A stretch of DNA of 64,000 nucleotides, taken from positions 1,674,001 through 1,738,000 of the forward strand of contig JAUEDM010000009.1 in assembly GCA_033439685.1 (NCBI GenBank). The letters are read 5' to 3'. The notes beneath the pieces were generated by a model. That model was not told where the DNA came from. It worked only from the letters and a program-made list of their open reading frames with translations, and searched no databases. Shown piece by piece: positions 9,688-21,009 of the stretch. The stretch's first letter is position 1. Every line of letters starts with the position of its first letter. Source of the stretch: Apodospora peruviana (lineage: Eukaryota > Ascomycota > Sordariomycetes > Sordariales > Lasiosphaeriaceae). The position numbers and the translations under genes were made by a program.

Positions 9688-10188
9688 ATGAAACTCTCGC
9701 TCCTTGCACTTGTGACTGTTGCCTCCGCCACCGCCATCGGAGAACGCGATATTGTCTTTGAAGCCCGCAACTTCACAGCCAGCTGTGTCCCCCACAGCGT
9801 CATGTGCTTGTGAGCCATCCCAAAATACCGCCCCTTCGGCTAACTCAACTGACATCATACCAGCTACTCCCTAAACGCATTCCAACCCGGCACCATGGAT
9901 ACCCTCGGCTACAACTGCACCGCTTCCGATGTCGGACCAAACCGCGGTGTTCTCCCAGAGATCAAGGGCGGCACTTGCCTTCCGTCTTCGCGGACTTTCG
10001 ACGTTGTCCACACCGAGGGAGGCATGAACGTGACGATCAGCGTTCAGGTGTCTCGTCTAAGCTATACCAGGGGGAGGCATTTTATTCCGAATGATCAGAT
10101 CCAGATCATCCCGGGTGTTACGCCCACAGGCGATTACACGGCTTATGTTGGGCCGAAGGATTTCTCTCTTGAGCGGATATGGGATTGA
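9688..10188 (+). CDS. Small secreted cysteine protein, AA1-like / HR-inducing-like
   Basis: Two exons (9688-9809, 9864-10188) joined across a 54-bp intron with GTGAGC donor, CTAAC branch and CAG acceptor give 148 residues. The first 17 or so (MKLSLLALVTVASATA) are a signal peptide. The mature chain has four cysteines (ASCVPHSVMC, YNCTA, GTCLP), enough for two disulfides, and Asn-X-Thr sites for glycosylation. The pattern signal peptide, FTASCVPHS-MCFY, QPGTMDTLGYNC, DGTC-like, resembles fungal AA1-like/hypersensitive-response-inducing secreted proteins, an apoplastic effector type. That family link rests on remembered motifs, not an alignment. It lies alone between an orphan NLR tail and a HET fragment. 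The exon 2 frame and the junction codon TT|C fit perfectly, so the gene model itself is well supported. Confidence 0.75.
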
Positions 10189-10239
10189 GGAAATGTTGAG
10201 TTGCACGGATGTGGAGATAATTGTAACGGATGGATGAGA

Positions 10240-10538
10240 TGAACTTACTAGCAGTGATATACGTACCAGCACAATCCAGCCGGCAACGAGGATTACCAGA
10301 TCCCAGCGTAATAGGCCGAATTGTCGTACGACGAAAACTTCCTAGCCATGCCAGAGAATGCCACCAGCTTATCCGTCTCTTTGGTCAGAGACCGGAGCGT
10401 ATAGTCCAAAACTAGAGCGTTCCAGCTCTCATACCTCTGCTCGGGGCTACAAGACCGCCAGGTCTCGAGCGAGGTTGGAAACCCCGCCGTAATGCCACTA
10501 ATCATCGTTTCTACGGCCGTGATAAGCGGACGGTGCAT
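10240..10538 (-). pseudogene. HET-domain protein fragment (C-terminal part of the domain region)
   Basis: The minus-strand frame 10293-10538 reads WRSCSPEQRYESWNALVL, DYTLRSLTKETDKLVAFSGMAR and NSAYYAGIW, which matches the stretch after the HET core (W..LV..YS.R.LT..TDKL.A.SG.A ... Y.AGLW) in fungal heterokaryon-incompatibility-like proteins. Directly after IW comes a TAA; beyond it the frame continues SSLPAG-CWYV, also family-like, so the stop is probably a nonsense change. No start, HET core or C-terminus can be found around it. HET proteins trigger cell death on non-self fusion; this copy cannot. Confidence 0.55.
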
Positions 10539-11320
10539 CTTCGAAGGAGTTCAGCCCCGATATCATGCAGCCATCGGGCAAATGACCACGGCAATGTGGC
10601 TGCCACTGCATGTTATAAGGGTGAGGCAGCGTCTCTCGCGGATCATAACTTAAAACAGGTGGATTTGAATATGACACTCTCGAAAATCATCAATACAACT
10701 GCAAACGGTAGCCATACGAGTGCAAGTGTGATACCGACCAACGAGACAACTCAGACAACGTGACAGGGCAGAGTCAAGATGACATCAACGAATTACAAAA
10801 ATGCAAACTCGACAATCGCACATCAGGGTTACAATAGCGGGTTATTGCATCTCCAGTTTGCTCCGTACGCCATAATTTTGTCAACGTTGAATGCATTAAC
10901 CACCTTTTTTTCTTGTATAGTACTGTGATCCAAAACGTTCACAATGGTAAATCACTACTTCTTGCTAGTTCTTGGTATCCTATTTCTCTATCACTATCAA
11001 AATGTGCTAACTCGCCTCTTGATGAAGAATATCTGAAGAGTAACTTTCTCCCGATCGTAGACGAGGCGGCCTTCGACGAAATGGATGACCCAGGCCGCTA
11101 AGGATCATGTTTCTCAATATTGGAGGGATGGAATTTATTTCGCCCGGAGGCAATAAGCCTAAAGGGCCTATGCACGCTAACTACATTTGGTTCATCCAAT
11201 TCTGCCATTGTCTCGTCCAAACCCTCTACTTTTTCACCTTCAGACCACCCGACGCCTCTCGTCGTATTATTAGCAGATCGCCTAGGAGTTTATATTCTGC
11301 AAGTGTTCAGCGTCTTATCT
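10539..11320. other. Gene-free, degenerate DNA
   Basis: Frames here are short and AT-richer than neighbouring genes. It may contain further unrecognisable parts of the HET remnant; I see no feature I can name. Confidence 0.4.
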
Positions 11321-11980
11321 TCAGCAGCTAAAGCAGGATCTGCTGGTTGAGGCTACGTGGGCCCCTTGGTCAATTTCTCTTACTGCAAATGTATCTATTC
11401 TCTGTGCGTCCAAATCCAGTCTTCCCGTTGACATGGCATGCTTGATCGTTGCCCGAACTGCCTTGATGTCTGGCGACCATCTCTTGGGGTCCGGTGTCGC
11501 TTTTCCTCCCAGATAGAACGAGAGACTCCCCCGTCTTATTGTTGTACATTGCAGCATACCTTTCCGTAGAGCCGTCCACCTTACGCATCGTAGCAGAAAG
11601 TGATCCACTGTTTCCTTCGCGTGACCGCAATCGCATAGGTCGGATTCAGCAGCCCCGATTTTATATAGAAATCGTTCAATCTCGCCATACCTGTCCGGAG
11701 TTGTGCCAGTACACAGGCCTCTTTTCGCTTCAGCTTGTCGTACAGGTCGTGCGTGTGTCTGCCCGGGAGCGCCACATCAATGATCTTTGAGAGCTTGCCC
11801 ACCCCTTCCAGGAGCCTTGTCTGCTGTTGCTTGGTCTTTGCTAGTCTAATGGCAGTTGACTTGGCCTGCTGTACGTGGAGGTATGGTGCATGCCCCTCGC
11901 TTCGTTGCCCTTTGTGCCCTGTCGGCATGACTTTGGCTGCGTGGTTCAGTAATGCTCCCACTCGGGTCACACCCCTATAG
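11321..11980 (-). mobile_element. 3' fragment of a second LINE family (RNase H / C-terminal tail)
   Basis: Minus-strand frames 11581-11970 and 11321-11608 overlap and together read KLSKIIDVALPGRHTHDLYDKL, KEACVLAQLRTGMARLN and, after a frame shift, DHFLLRCVRWTALRKGM. This is the end of the ORF2 protein of fungal Tad-like LINEs, downstream of RNase H, where a CxC...H...C cluster sits. Between the two frames the Cys motif is shifted out of register. It differs from copies A/B (their tail is CECGEGRETV...), so it is another family. The frame at 11989-12270 may belong to the same element but I cannot confirm it. Confidence 0.65.
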
Positions 11981-12395
11981 CGTTGGATTCACACCCTCCC
12001 ATATCCAGGGCCCAGGTTTTGTTCCCTGCTGAGGCACACACTATTGATATGCGATGCAGCGACCCCCGTAACACTAACCGTACCTCCCCACCATAGGTAC
12101 TCTGTGAGGTACCTATTCTCTCTACGGAGTATCTCGACCGCTGGCGCGGAAGTGGGCACTCCGAGGTCCCCAGGAAGAGCCTCTCTGGTACTGGGCGAGA
12201 CCGCCTTCACCTCTTGATCATCTGGATTCAATGACAGGACCAGAAGAAGCATCCCAGACTTCTTAGGCACGTCCGTTGAGATCCCCCGGCCAAGCTGGCT
12301 CGGTCCTCATTGACTGCGCTTCAGTCCGTTGGAATTGTTATTTGTATAAACCCACACATAATCATCGCACCAAGACGAAGGAGAGCCTCGTCATC

Positions 12396-15300
12396 ATGGC
12401 AACCACAACTGCGCGGACAGGCGTACGGTTCCGGTCATACGCAGCCAAAAGGCCCACCTTCGCGAACGACGCTGTAGATGAACTCGCCCCTGACGAGGTC
12501 ACGCTATCATCGCACCGCGTCCCGACCTTGGCTGCGGGCACTTACAGGGTGAAAATTGAGCAGGGCATCGCGGCACCAGATGGCAAGACCGACACGCTTT
12601 CAACGGAACAGCAGTTTGTTGTCCAGGCGCCTCAGCTGCGACTTGACCCCAATGTCGATGTCCACTCCGTCTTTCCAGCTCCCGGTCACCAAGCTCCAGC
12701 CAAGACCTTTGCCGCACATCGTCTTCAACGACCCGGAGTTGCCATTGGAGCGCTCCATCTCCAACACATCTCTCGACTCCTTCAACCGCATCCCTTGGAC
12801 AGCCGTCTTGACTTTTGCCGAGGAGGAGCTGCATCTCCCTCCTGAAGATCTCACAAAGTGGCAGGGTGACAACTGACAAGCCTCGGCAGAGTCCCACACT
12901 GGCCGTGAGCATGAAGACAGGCAGCCTCAAGCTGCAGGGCGATCCGGCAACGGCGATGTCGCCCATCCCAGGGATAGAGCCCAGCTTCAAGGACAGAGAA
13001 ATGGTTGAGTGTCTTGTCCTCAGGACGGACCTTTTTAAGCGACTGTTCGGCTCGTATCCGGCCGGTGCAAAAGAGTCGACCTGGAATGGGATGTCTGATC
13101 TGGGCGCCTTTTCCTACTTGGCTCATGTGAGGGGTGTGCATCCCCATGCCATGGCATCGACATCTCCTGGTGATACCGAGCTCCAGTTGCCTGTTGTCAT
13201 TGGCCATAGAGTGGCGCCATTTAGCTTGCAGCGGCCAACCATGATGATATCACACGTTGTGTCGCTGGAAGGGGTCGAGAATCTGACCTGGTCGGGTGGA
13301 GGCCCCAAGTATGTCGGCTTGGTGAGCCTCCATTCATGGTCCTGGATAGCACTGCCTCCTGACCATCTGGATTTTGCCGACGTCATGGGCAATCTTTCCC
13401 GTTCCGTCTAACCTCTCCGGATGGAGGACACGTTGTTAAATTCTTCCGCACCCGCACCTGCCGCAAAGCAGAGCGCACCCGATGAGAACGCATCGTGGCT
13501 TCTTGCGCGTCTTAGGGACGGCTACTTGCTGAAGCCGCACACTTCCCTCTCCGGTTCTCTCTCTACTGTGCTCTTTCGGGGACCCTTGACTCCCACTCTC
13601 CCAGTGTTAACGGCGGCATCCGTCAAGGCATGGTCCAGCGCAGGCAACGACTTGGACGTCCAAGACTGCAGGACAGGCCTTATCGATGCATCATACCGTG
13701 CGGCGTGGCAACTCGGCCGCCTGCTTGCCTTGGCGGATGCAGCGTTTAATGTTAGCCTGCTACGACTGCGTGGGCGAATCCACACCGAGACCAGCCGGCA
13801 GGTTCGCCAGGAAAGTGACCCAGTTTCGCATGACTGGGCCAATGTCTTGGGCTGGATTATGGATCTCCTGTTCACCGGCAAGATCCCTCTCTACTGTCAG
13901 GTCAGTACGATTGTGCGCCCGTCGCTGGACCCAAGCGCATGAGGAAGAACCTGTTTTTTTCTGATCGAGAGCTCCTTACAGATCCCTGATCTTGAAAGCC
14001 TTCCGCGTGAAAGCTTCTGCACATTCTTCGTCAACCCCGTCTGGATGGAATGTGCTGTGGACGGGGCACTCAGTCTAGCGTCGCATTTCTAGCATGCTGA
14101 CGCCGCCGTGAAAAGGGAGTTGAAGGCAGCCATCAATGAGTATCTGCGAACGCCGCAGAACGCCCTGAACGACAAGGCGCCGAGGCTGCCCAGATGGGGC
14201 TTTTTGATCCGCAGCATCGCCATCTCGTCTTTTCCAGACCTTCGTATCGAGGCGCCGCTCAGACGGGAGGCCAACTCGGGGCGAGTCCGAGATTCTCCTC
14301 CTGCGGCGCATCGCCGAGGCCGTCATCTTGTGTTTCACTGACCGGATCCCGGGCGAAACCTCCTTCACGAAGCTTCTACTATCCCAACCCGGGCACCAGC
14401 AAGGCTTCGCGCTTGATTACTGGGTGGACGAGTCCCATTTGAAGATGACACTGAGGGCTCTGCCCAAAACGCCTGGTGGCAATACTGTCGAAATCTCCAA
14501 GCTCTGGAACCGCGCGCCCAAGACCGGAGAGCCTCTCCCCGTATTTGACTGGAAAACCCGCACCTTGATTCTGGTTGAGTTTGCCAAACAATGTGTCGAT
14601 TCGCTGAGGAAACCTGGCTACTTCGAGTGGGACAAGGAGAAAGGGGATTCCAAGCTCGATTCTTGGCTCCCAGTTGGCCAGCGCGGCGTTCCGACTCGGT
14701 ATCGGCTCAAACCCGGACGATGGGCTGCAGAAGGTTCTTGCTGATCCTGCGCGGAACCCATGGCAGACCAAGGATGGGGCCAGTCAGAGATACGTGCCAA
14801 GTACCATCTCAGCTCCTGCCCGCACCTCGTCCAAACAGCCGACGGCTTCTGCTCCTCAGACAACGACCACGGAAAGTCTCTCGCATGTTGCATTGCCTGT
14901 TGGACATCGTCCTCCGGCAAAGGAGGCGTGGGGTTCTTCATCTATGCCTACCGACCCAAACGGTGAAGGATCTACCCAGTTTCGAATATGGGCCATATTA
15001 TGATCGAAAGGAGATCAACTATGGTGGTACCTCGAAGCAGTACACCCAATACTTCAAATCGACCGTTGATTGCTTCCCTCTGCACCTCGGCCCGGGCAGT
15101 GAGATACTGCTACAACCGTACATCGACGTACCGATGGATGTCGTCTTCATCGCTACCGGACACACTAGCAGCCATAGATATTCATTCAACGTTAACTGGA
15201 TTGAGTGGCTGATCCCAGTGCACGTTCCGGCCTCCGCGCCATTAGATAAATTGCTGGAACCAAACCCCGTCGAGCAGCCATCGCTCTTCAGCATTGGTGG

Positions 15301-15697
15301 CACCCTTGACCATCCCAGTTTGCCATCCGTCGAGCCCATCAACATCTGGGTGCCGGTGGCTTTATGATACGAGATTGGTCCACGGCACGCTTCTAGACTT
15401 TCCCGAGACCAAATACGACCACATAACTGTCCCCAAGCCCAATGCCAACAATTTGCACGCCCTGCTGATTTGTGCAGGCCCGGCCGAGGGACAACCCTGG
15501 GCGGGAGGAGGAAAATCCAAATAAGCATATTGACCCCAGTTTCCTTCTAAAGGGTGCACGCTGGCATGTCCCCGACGCCGCCAGTAGCGACCACGCCATC
15601 TCCATGCAGTTCCGGGTTTTATTTCGCAACATGCACCACTCTGCCGTGACCAAGTCTGTAGCCATGGATCGCACCGTCCGAGTCGTGGCACGTAAGT
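12396..15697 (+). pseudogene. Decayed gene for a large uncharacterised fungal protein
   Basis: Starts at ATG 12396 (MATTTARTGVRFRSYAAKRPTF) after a GTATAAAC TATA-like word. Continuity of one long protein is visible across frames: LPHIVFNDPELPLERS (about 12715), PWTAVLTFAEEELHLP, MSPIPGIEPSFKD, SYLAHVRG, MMISHVVSLEGVENLTW, YVGLVSLHSWSWIALPP (to 13411), LFRGPLTPTLP, YRAAWQLGRLLALADAAF, WANVLGWIMDLLFTGKIPLY (to about 13900), a probable 81-bp intron (13901-13981), then LPRWGFLIRS and so on to about 15697. Breaks: +1 shifts near 12709, 12880 and 14280, stops TAA 13409-13411 and TAG 14090-14092 at positions where Gln is likely, and several further shifts after 14700. I recall similar long uncharacterised proteins in other fungi, with no known function. 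Roughly 1,000 codons survive as fragments. Confidence 0.65.
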
Positions 15698-16760
15698 GAC
15701 GCAAAGTGCCGACGTCTGAGAAGTGTGTCGCCTTGCCAGCGAGGGAAATGTCCTGCGCCCATGCGGGTTTGGTAGAGCATCACGAGGGCGTCAGCTGGCG
15801 AGCCGAGCTCGATCTGGTGGCCCAGTGGGGTTGATGACACTATCTCAGGGTGCGAACCGAAGCAGCCCTTGTTTGCTTTCTCACAGCTGTACCTTCGATA
15901 TTGCTCTATTAAGTGTATAAGTGGACGTTCCTGAAAGTAGTCCTGCATGCTCATCAAGTTCGCAACCTCACCGGAGAGTCAGAGAACGGTCCTCGAAAGT
16001 GATATTGTTTCGTGGGTTGAGACTCGTGATATGAAATGGTCGAGGCCTTAAATGCCAATAGATTCCACCTCTCTTTGTCTCATTAGAATATATTCAGGCG
16101 TCCTGCATACCATGTTCATCGTTTTAATATGAACTCTATGATTTCTGCTCATAAATCACTGACATCGAGTGTAATTACTCTGTGGTTCTATTCACTTGTC
16201 TTACTCCAATTCAAGCATAGCAAGGTTAAAATCCCATATAAACTTCCGGTGTGTGGCTTCCATCTTCTTGTTCTCACTTATCAACAGATTTTAGATTCTT
16301 TTCCGGGAAGAATGGGTTACAAGATACTCGATTCTGCCCTCCTCGTCCCTCATGAAACCTGATGCATGCACGGACCCGAGCACACGCGAGGTTACTTTCG
16401 GTGTACGCGACGGCAATGGGATTGGCTTGTCCACGTTGCAGCTGTGATTCGACCGGCTTGGGCCGCTGATCCTTCCGTTCCTTTGCATTAGTTCCAGGAC
16501 TCACTCAGCCCGCAGTGTTCGACATCAGCTCTCTTTCCCCTCAACTTCAATCTTCTTCGACACAATAACAACCTATATCTAGACTTCCCCACGGCGCTCG
16601 TACAAGTCGGCGGTCGCTGTCTCCTACTGCTCCGAATCCTTCCATCAGCATTTCTCTTTTCACCTTGGTCATCGTACGATATCACTCGCGCCGACAGAAA
16701 CAATCCGCAACACGTCCATCACCCGTCGTCTATTGAAACCAAAAAGCCACCAACGTCATA
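15698..16760. other. Intergenic; upstream region of the DUF1304 gene
   Basis: No convincing coding frame. The final 250 bp before 16761 is C/T-rich with CAACxxC words, a common fungal promoter/5' leader composition. Confidence 0.5.
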
Positions 16761-17126
16761 ATGGCAAGCGTCCTCCCGGCTGCCGCGACCGGCGTCGTCG
16801 CCGCCATCCACACCTACATCATGTACCTCGAGATGTATCTCTGGACGAAGCCGACGGGCCGCAAGACGTTCGGCCTGACCGCAGAGTATGCCGAGCAGAC
16901 CAAGGCGCTGGCGCAGAGCCAGGGACTGTACAACGGATTCCTCGCGGCCGGACTCACTTGGGGCGTGCTCCACCCCGTCCCCGAGTTTGCTTCCCAGCTG
17001 CGTCTGTTCTTTCTGGGATGCGTCGTCGTCGCGGGGGTGTTTGGCGCCGCCACCGCCAATAAGCGCATCTTGTATGTGCAAGCGTTGCCAGCTGCTGCGG
17101 CTGGTTTGGTGGTTTACTTGCTCTAA
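16761..17126 (+). CDS. DUF1304 small membrane protein
   Basis: Intronless frame of 121 residues. Four hydrophobic segments fill it: about residues 6-25, 56-72, 78-95 and 103-121. The motif MYLEMYLWTKPTGRKTFGL followed by AEQTKALAQSQGLYNGFLAAGLTWG is the hallmark of DUF1304, a family of about 120-residue four-helix membrane proteins found in bacteria and fungi whose function is unknown. Length and topology fit the family from end to end, so the first ATG is almost certainly right. Both flanks are gene-free. Confidence 0.9.
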   Translation: MASVLPAAATGVVAAIHTYIMYLEMYLWTKPTGRKTFGLTAEYAEQTKALAQSQGLYNGFLAAGLTWGVLHPVPEFASQLRLFFLGCVVVAGVFGAATANKRILYVQALPAAAAGLVVYLL

Positions 17127-19228
17127 AGTTCCAGGGATGGTGGCATTGATGGAATTATGGGTTGCCCGGTAATAGTTGGAAGGACTGATTATGGGTTTAT
17201 TTGAGGAGGTGATTATTTATGACGATGGAGTTTTGATGTTGCCATCCTTTTATCAAGGGTTGGAAATTATAGACGAGATTCTATGGCTGCGGAGTACAAA
17301 CAGATCTGACTATCTTATCTGAAACCATCGAGATACCCGGATGCGATTGAAGGTGCTGGCAGTCGGGGTGGATATAGGTGTATTTGGCACCAAGACGATC
17401 AAGGGAAGCAAAATGAGGTGTCTGTGAAGTTCAAGTGGTCATCTCTACGCGGAAACAAGTGCTGCCAACAAAACATGAGATGTCTGGACTTAGATATCAT
17501 GCTAACATGTTTTAGCATCCGGATTAGGTGATGGTGCACCTTGAATATGTGCAGGGTAGAGCTGTTCTACACCATTCCACGGTAAATAGTAGCCATCGGG
17601 TACTTCACAAGGGCCCTAGCTCGTAACTTTTCAAGGCACCTGGTAGCCCTCCTGGAAATGCTTATTTAAGCAGCAAAGATTCCTGGTAAATGCCGTCTCA
17701 AGCCCTAGCAGCAGATTGCAAAAAGCGTCACAAACAAGAAATCCTACAGTGTTCTCTAAGTACCCGATGGCTACTACTTATTTACGATGGAATGGTGTAG
17801 AACCGTCCTGCCCACTGTCACCTACATCTGTTCCCTCAGCTAATCCAAACGCGAGAGGAGGCCCTTAGACAAATAATTAAATAGATATTCACCACGTGAA
17901 AGAAGCGGCATCCCTACTGTGTGACTCCCTACATGTACCATGGTATCTATCGGGCGTACTGATCCGACTATGGACACAGAGTATGGCAAGCACGATGAAT
18001 CTCAGCATGTCAGTCTCAGGCCACATTGCACATGATTTATATGTAATTTGAATGCAGTGCAATGGTGCAAGCATTACACAATCACGCATTTGGTCCACGG
18101 TTCAAGTTGTCTTGGTAAGCTAATTTGTCTTCTCATGTCTTGTCTCTAGGCTTCAGTGTCAGACATGAATAAAGCTCGTAAGCTTGCCTCTTTCATCAGA
18201 TTGCATTATGTCGTCCGTTCTAAGCTGCTGAACACCTTGGATCGAACGTGACATTAGATGCAGGAACCATGTCAGTTCTCTTATCAATCCCACAGTCTCA
18301 GATCCACAAACTCTAAGCGACAGACAAGCTCCATCACGAACACATCCACGAAGACGACAATGTAGCATCGCACGTGTTCTGTACCTGGCTGCACGATATG
18401 ATATTGGCGCGTTTGACATGTACCACCGAAGCTTAAACCAAGTCAGTTGGAGCTCGCCACTCGCCGGTAGCACCAATCGAGCGTAATCGGCCCTCGCCGC
18501 CGGACAATTACAAGATATCGATTCAACGAGCACGTTTTAGGCAGGACATGTTCTCTCGGCCGGACTCGCCTAGGTAGGAAGGTAAGAGTAATCTCTTGGC
18601 GTTGATAAATACCCATGGCGCCGATCCTTTTGCCCCGGCCCTTACCAACCAACCCCTTTTCTCGCACACGAGCCACACTCGGTACCTCATGTTAGTGACT
18701 GGAGCAACCTCCAAATTGACACGGCGGGCATCAAAGACTCCCATTTAGGAAATGAGAGATTATTATTAAAAATATGGGTCTGAAGGGAATTTTCATATCA
18801 GGCCTGTCGAACTCAAAACCCAGACTTTCAGGTCCTGCTCCCGAGTCGCTCGATCCAGACCCGTTTTCATAGCGGTGTCCGCGCAAGGGTTCGGACCGAG
18901 CGCTAACAGTCGAGACAGGCAGGAATCTAACTTCACCTTCATGTCATCCAATCACTCAGCATGCCGCACCACGTGAAGCTGATGCAACGGCCTGCACTGC
19001 AACCTCACCACTGGGGTAGTACGGATCTGCAATAACGGGGTCCAGATTATCTAGTAATCGTGCTCAGATAATAAATAACTGGTGGTCCCAGGTTTTTTGT
19101 GTGAGGGGGGCCATATTACGTCTGAATGTCTCGGTCGTCGTGCGGAGCGCGTCGCTGATCATTCCTCTGTCACCGACGACGCCCCGCTCCCCCGCCACAA
19201 CAATCGCACACCGACGACGACGGTGACA
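17127..19228. other. 2.1-kb gene-free region upstream of the 5'-nucleotidase
   Basis: Contains an inverted repeat (17564-17803, listed separately) and otherwise only short unbiased frames. A possible core promoter word (ataataaataac, about 19068) precedes the next gene's leader. Confidence 0.5.
17564..17803. repeat. Inverted repeat, possible foldback/MITE remnant
   Basis: The left arm (17564-17605) begins gttctacaccattccacggt; the right arm (17758-17803) is its reverse complement with a few mismatches and a 4-base slip (aagtacccgatggctact ... ggtgtagaac). The loop is about 150 bp without coding potential. Arms of about 42 bp with high identity and a small unique centre suit a worn miniature foldback element or an RNA hairpin. 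Confidence 0.65.
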
Positions 19229-21009
19229 ATGGCATCCGTTCGGAACCTCGTCCTCTCCGCCGCCGGCTGTTTGGCCGTACTGGCATCAGCAGCAACAGCA
19301 GACGGCGAGGACCATCTCATCAGCAAGCGGCAGCTCTCCAAGCGCTTCATCGACGCCGACGGCAACTACAACATCTCCTTCTACCACATCAACGACGTGC
19401 ACGCGCACCTGGACCAGTTCTCGTCGTCGGGGACCGACTGCACCCGGCCCGAGCGGGGCTGCTTCGGCGGGTATGCGCGCGTGCGGACCGTCGTCGAGGA
19501 GACGCGGCCCTCGCACGCGGACTCGCTCTTCCTCAACGTCGGCGACGAGTTCCAGGGCACCATGTTCTTCTCCTTCTACGGCGGCGAGAAGATCGCCGAG
19601 ACGCTCAACCAGATGGGTTTTGATGGTATGACGCTGGGCAACCACGAGTTCGATAAGGGCGACGAGCACCTCGGCCAGTTCCTCGAGAATTTGACGTTTC
19701 CCATCATCAGCGCCAACGTCTTCTCCGACAATGAGAAGCTCAACCGCACCATCAAGCCGTTCCACATCTACGACGAGTACGAGCTGGCCGTGATCGGCGT
19801 GACTACCGACACCACGCCGAGCATCTCGTCGCCGGGCAAGGGCACCATCTTCACCGACCACGTCAAGGCGGTGCAGGACACGGTCGACTTTATCCGGGCG
19901 ACTACCAACATTAAGCGGATTGCGGCCATCACGCATATTGGGTACGACGAGGACCAGCGGCTCGCGAAGGAGACGACCGGTTTGTATCTCATCATGGGCG
20001 GGCACAGCCACACCCCGCTGGGCGACTTTGCTGGTGCAGAGGGCCCGTACCCGACCATTGTGAACAACAAGGACGGAGACGAGGTGTTTATCGTGACTGC
20101 GTACCGCTGGGGCGAGTATCTGGGGTATATCGACGTGACGTACGACGCCGACGGCAAGGTCCTCGAGTACCACGGCGCGCCGATCCATCTCACCAACACG
20201 ACCGAGCAGGAGCCGGAACTGCAGGCGCAGATCAACGAGTGGCGGAAGCCGTTTGAGGAGTTTTCCAAGCAGGAGATCGGCGTCAGCAACGTGATTCTGG
20301 ACCAGTCGACGTGCCAGACCAAGGAGTGCACGCTGGGCGATTTCATTTGCGAGTGAGTGTTATTCCATTCCCCTGCGTAATAAAATCGAAGTCCAACTGA
20401 CTTTTGGGGGGAATCAGTGCTATGCTGGAGTACCGACTCAATGGCAGCACGCCAGAAAACGCCCCGGCGTTTGCGATGACCAACGCGGGCGGCATCCGCG
20501 CGACCATCGACGAGGGCCCCATCACGCGCGGCGAGGTCCTCACCTCGTTTCCCTTTGGTAATGCCGTCGTCGAGGTCACGCTCACGGGCCAGCAGATCTG
20601 GGACGCGTTCGAGGGCATCGTGGCGCGCGTGAACAAGGCCAACGGCAAGGCGGTGACCTCGTTCCTGCAGGTCAGCCGCGGGATCAAGGTCAAGTGGACG
20701 CCCACCGACGCCGCGGCGAACCCGAGCATCGGCAAGCTTGTCTCCATAACGATTGGCGACGCGCCGATCGACTTGACAAAGTCGTACAAGGTTGTGACGA
20801 TCGATTTCCTCGCCGGGGGAGGCGATAACTTTTTCAGTCCGCCGCTGACGGGGTTTGCGGTCCTCGACACGTTGGATGAGGTGCTCGTTAACTATGTCGT
20901 CGCGCAGAGCCCAGTGGATATTGCGCTTGATGGAAGGTTGTCGCCTGCGAGCAAGTGTAAGAGCCGGAGGAAGAGGGCGGTCAAGACGGTTGAAATGACG
21001 GGTCAATAG
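19229..21009 (+). CDS. Secreted 5'-nucleotidase (calcineurin-like phosphoesterase)
   Basis: Exons 19229-20352 and 20418-21009 around a 65-bp intron (GTGAGT...CAACTGAC...CAG) encode 571 residues. The chosen ATG gives a signal peptide (MASVRNLVLSAAGCLAVLAS) followed by dibasic KR pairs at residues 33-39, a probable Kex2 processing site; the frame is open 49 codons further up without a better start. Metallophosphatase motifs are complete: DVHAH (56-60), GDEFQG (105-110), GNHEFD (137-142), ITHIGYDED, GGHSHTPL. The C-terminal 5_nucleotid_C domain follows (DFICDAMLEYRLNG spans the splice; TNAGGIR; FPFGNAVV; VVTIDFLAGGGDNF). The enzyme should dephosphorylate nucleotides or related phosphoesters outside the cell, freeing nucleoside and phosphate. 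No GPI-type hydrophobic tail is seen; the end is basic. Confidence 0.9.

Noticed and set aside
11989..12270. 93-codon minus-strand frame
   Set aside because: Could be part of the adjacent LINE fragment, but I cannot match it to ORF1 or ORF2.
19286..20188. 300-codon minus-strand frame in the nucleotidase gene
   Set aside because: Shadow of the GC-rich coding strand; no domain.
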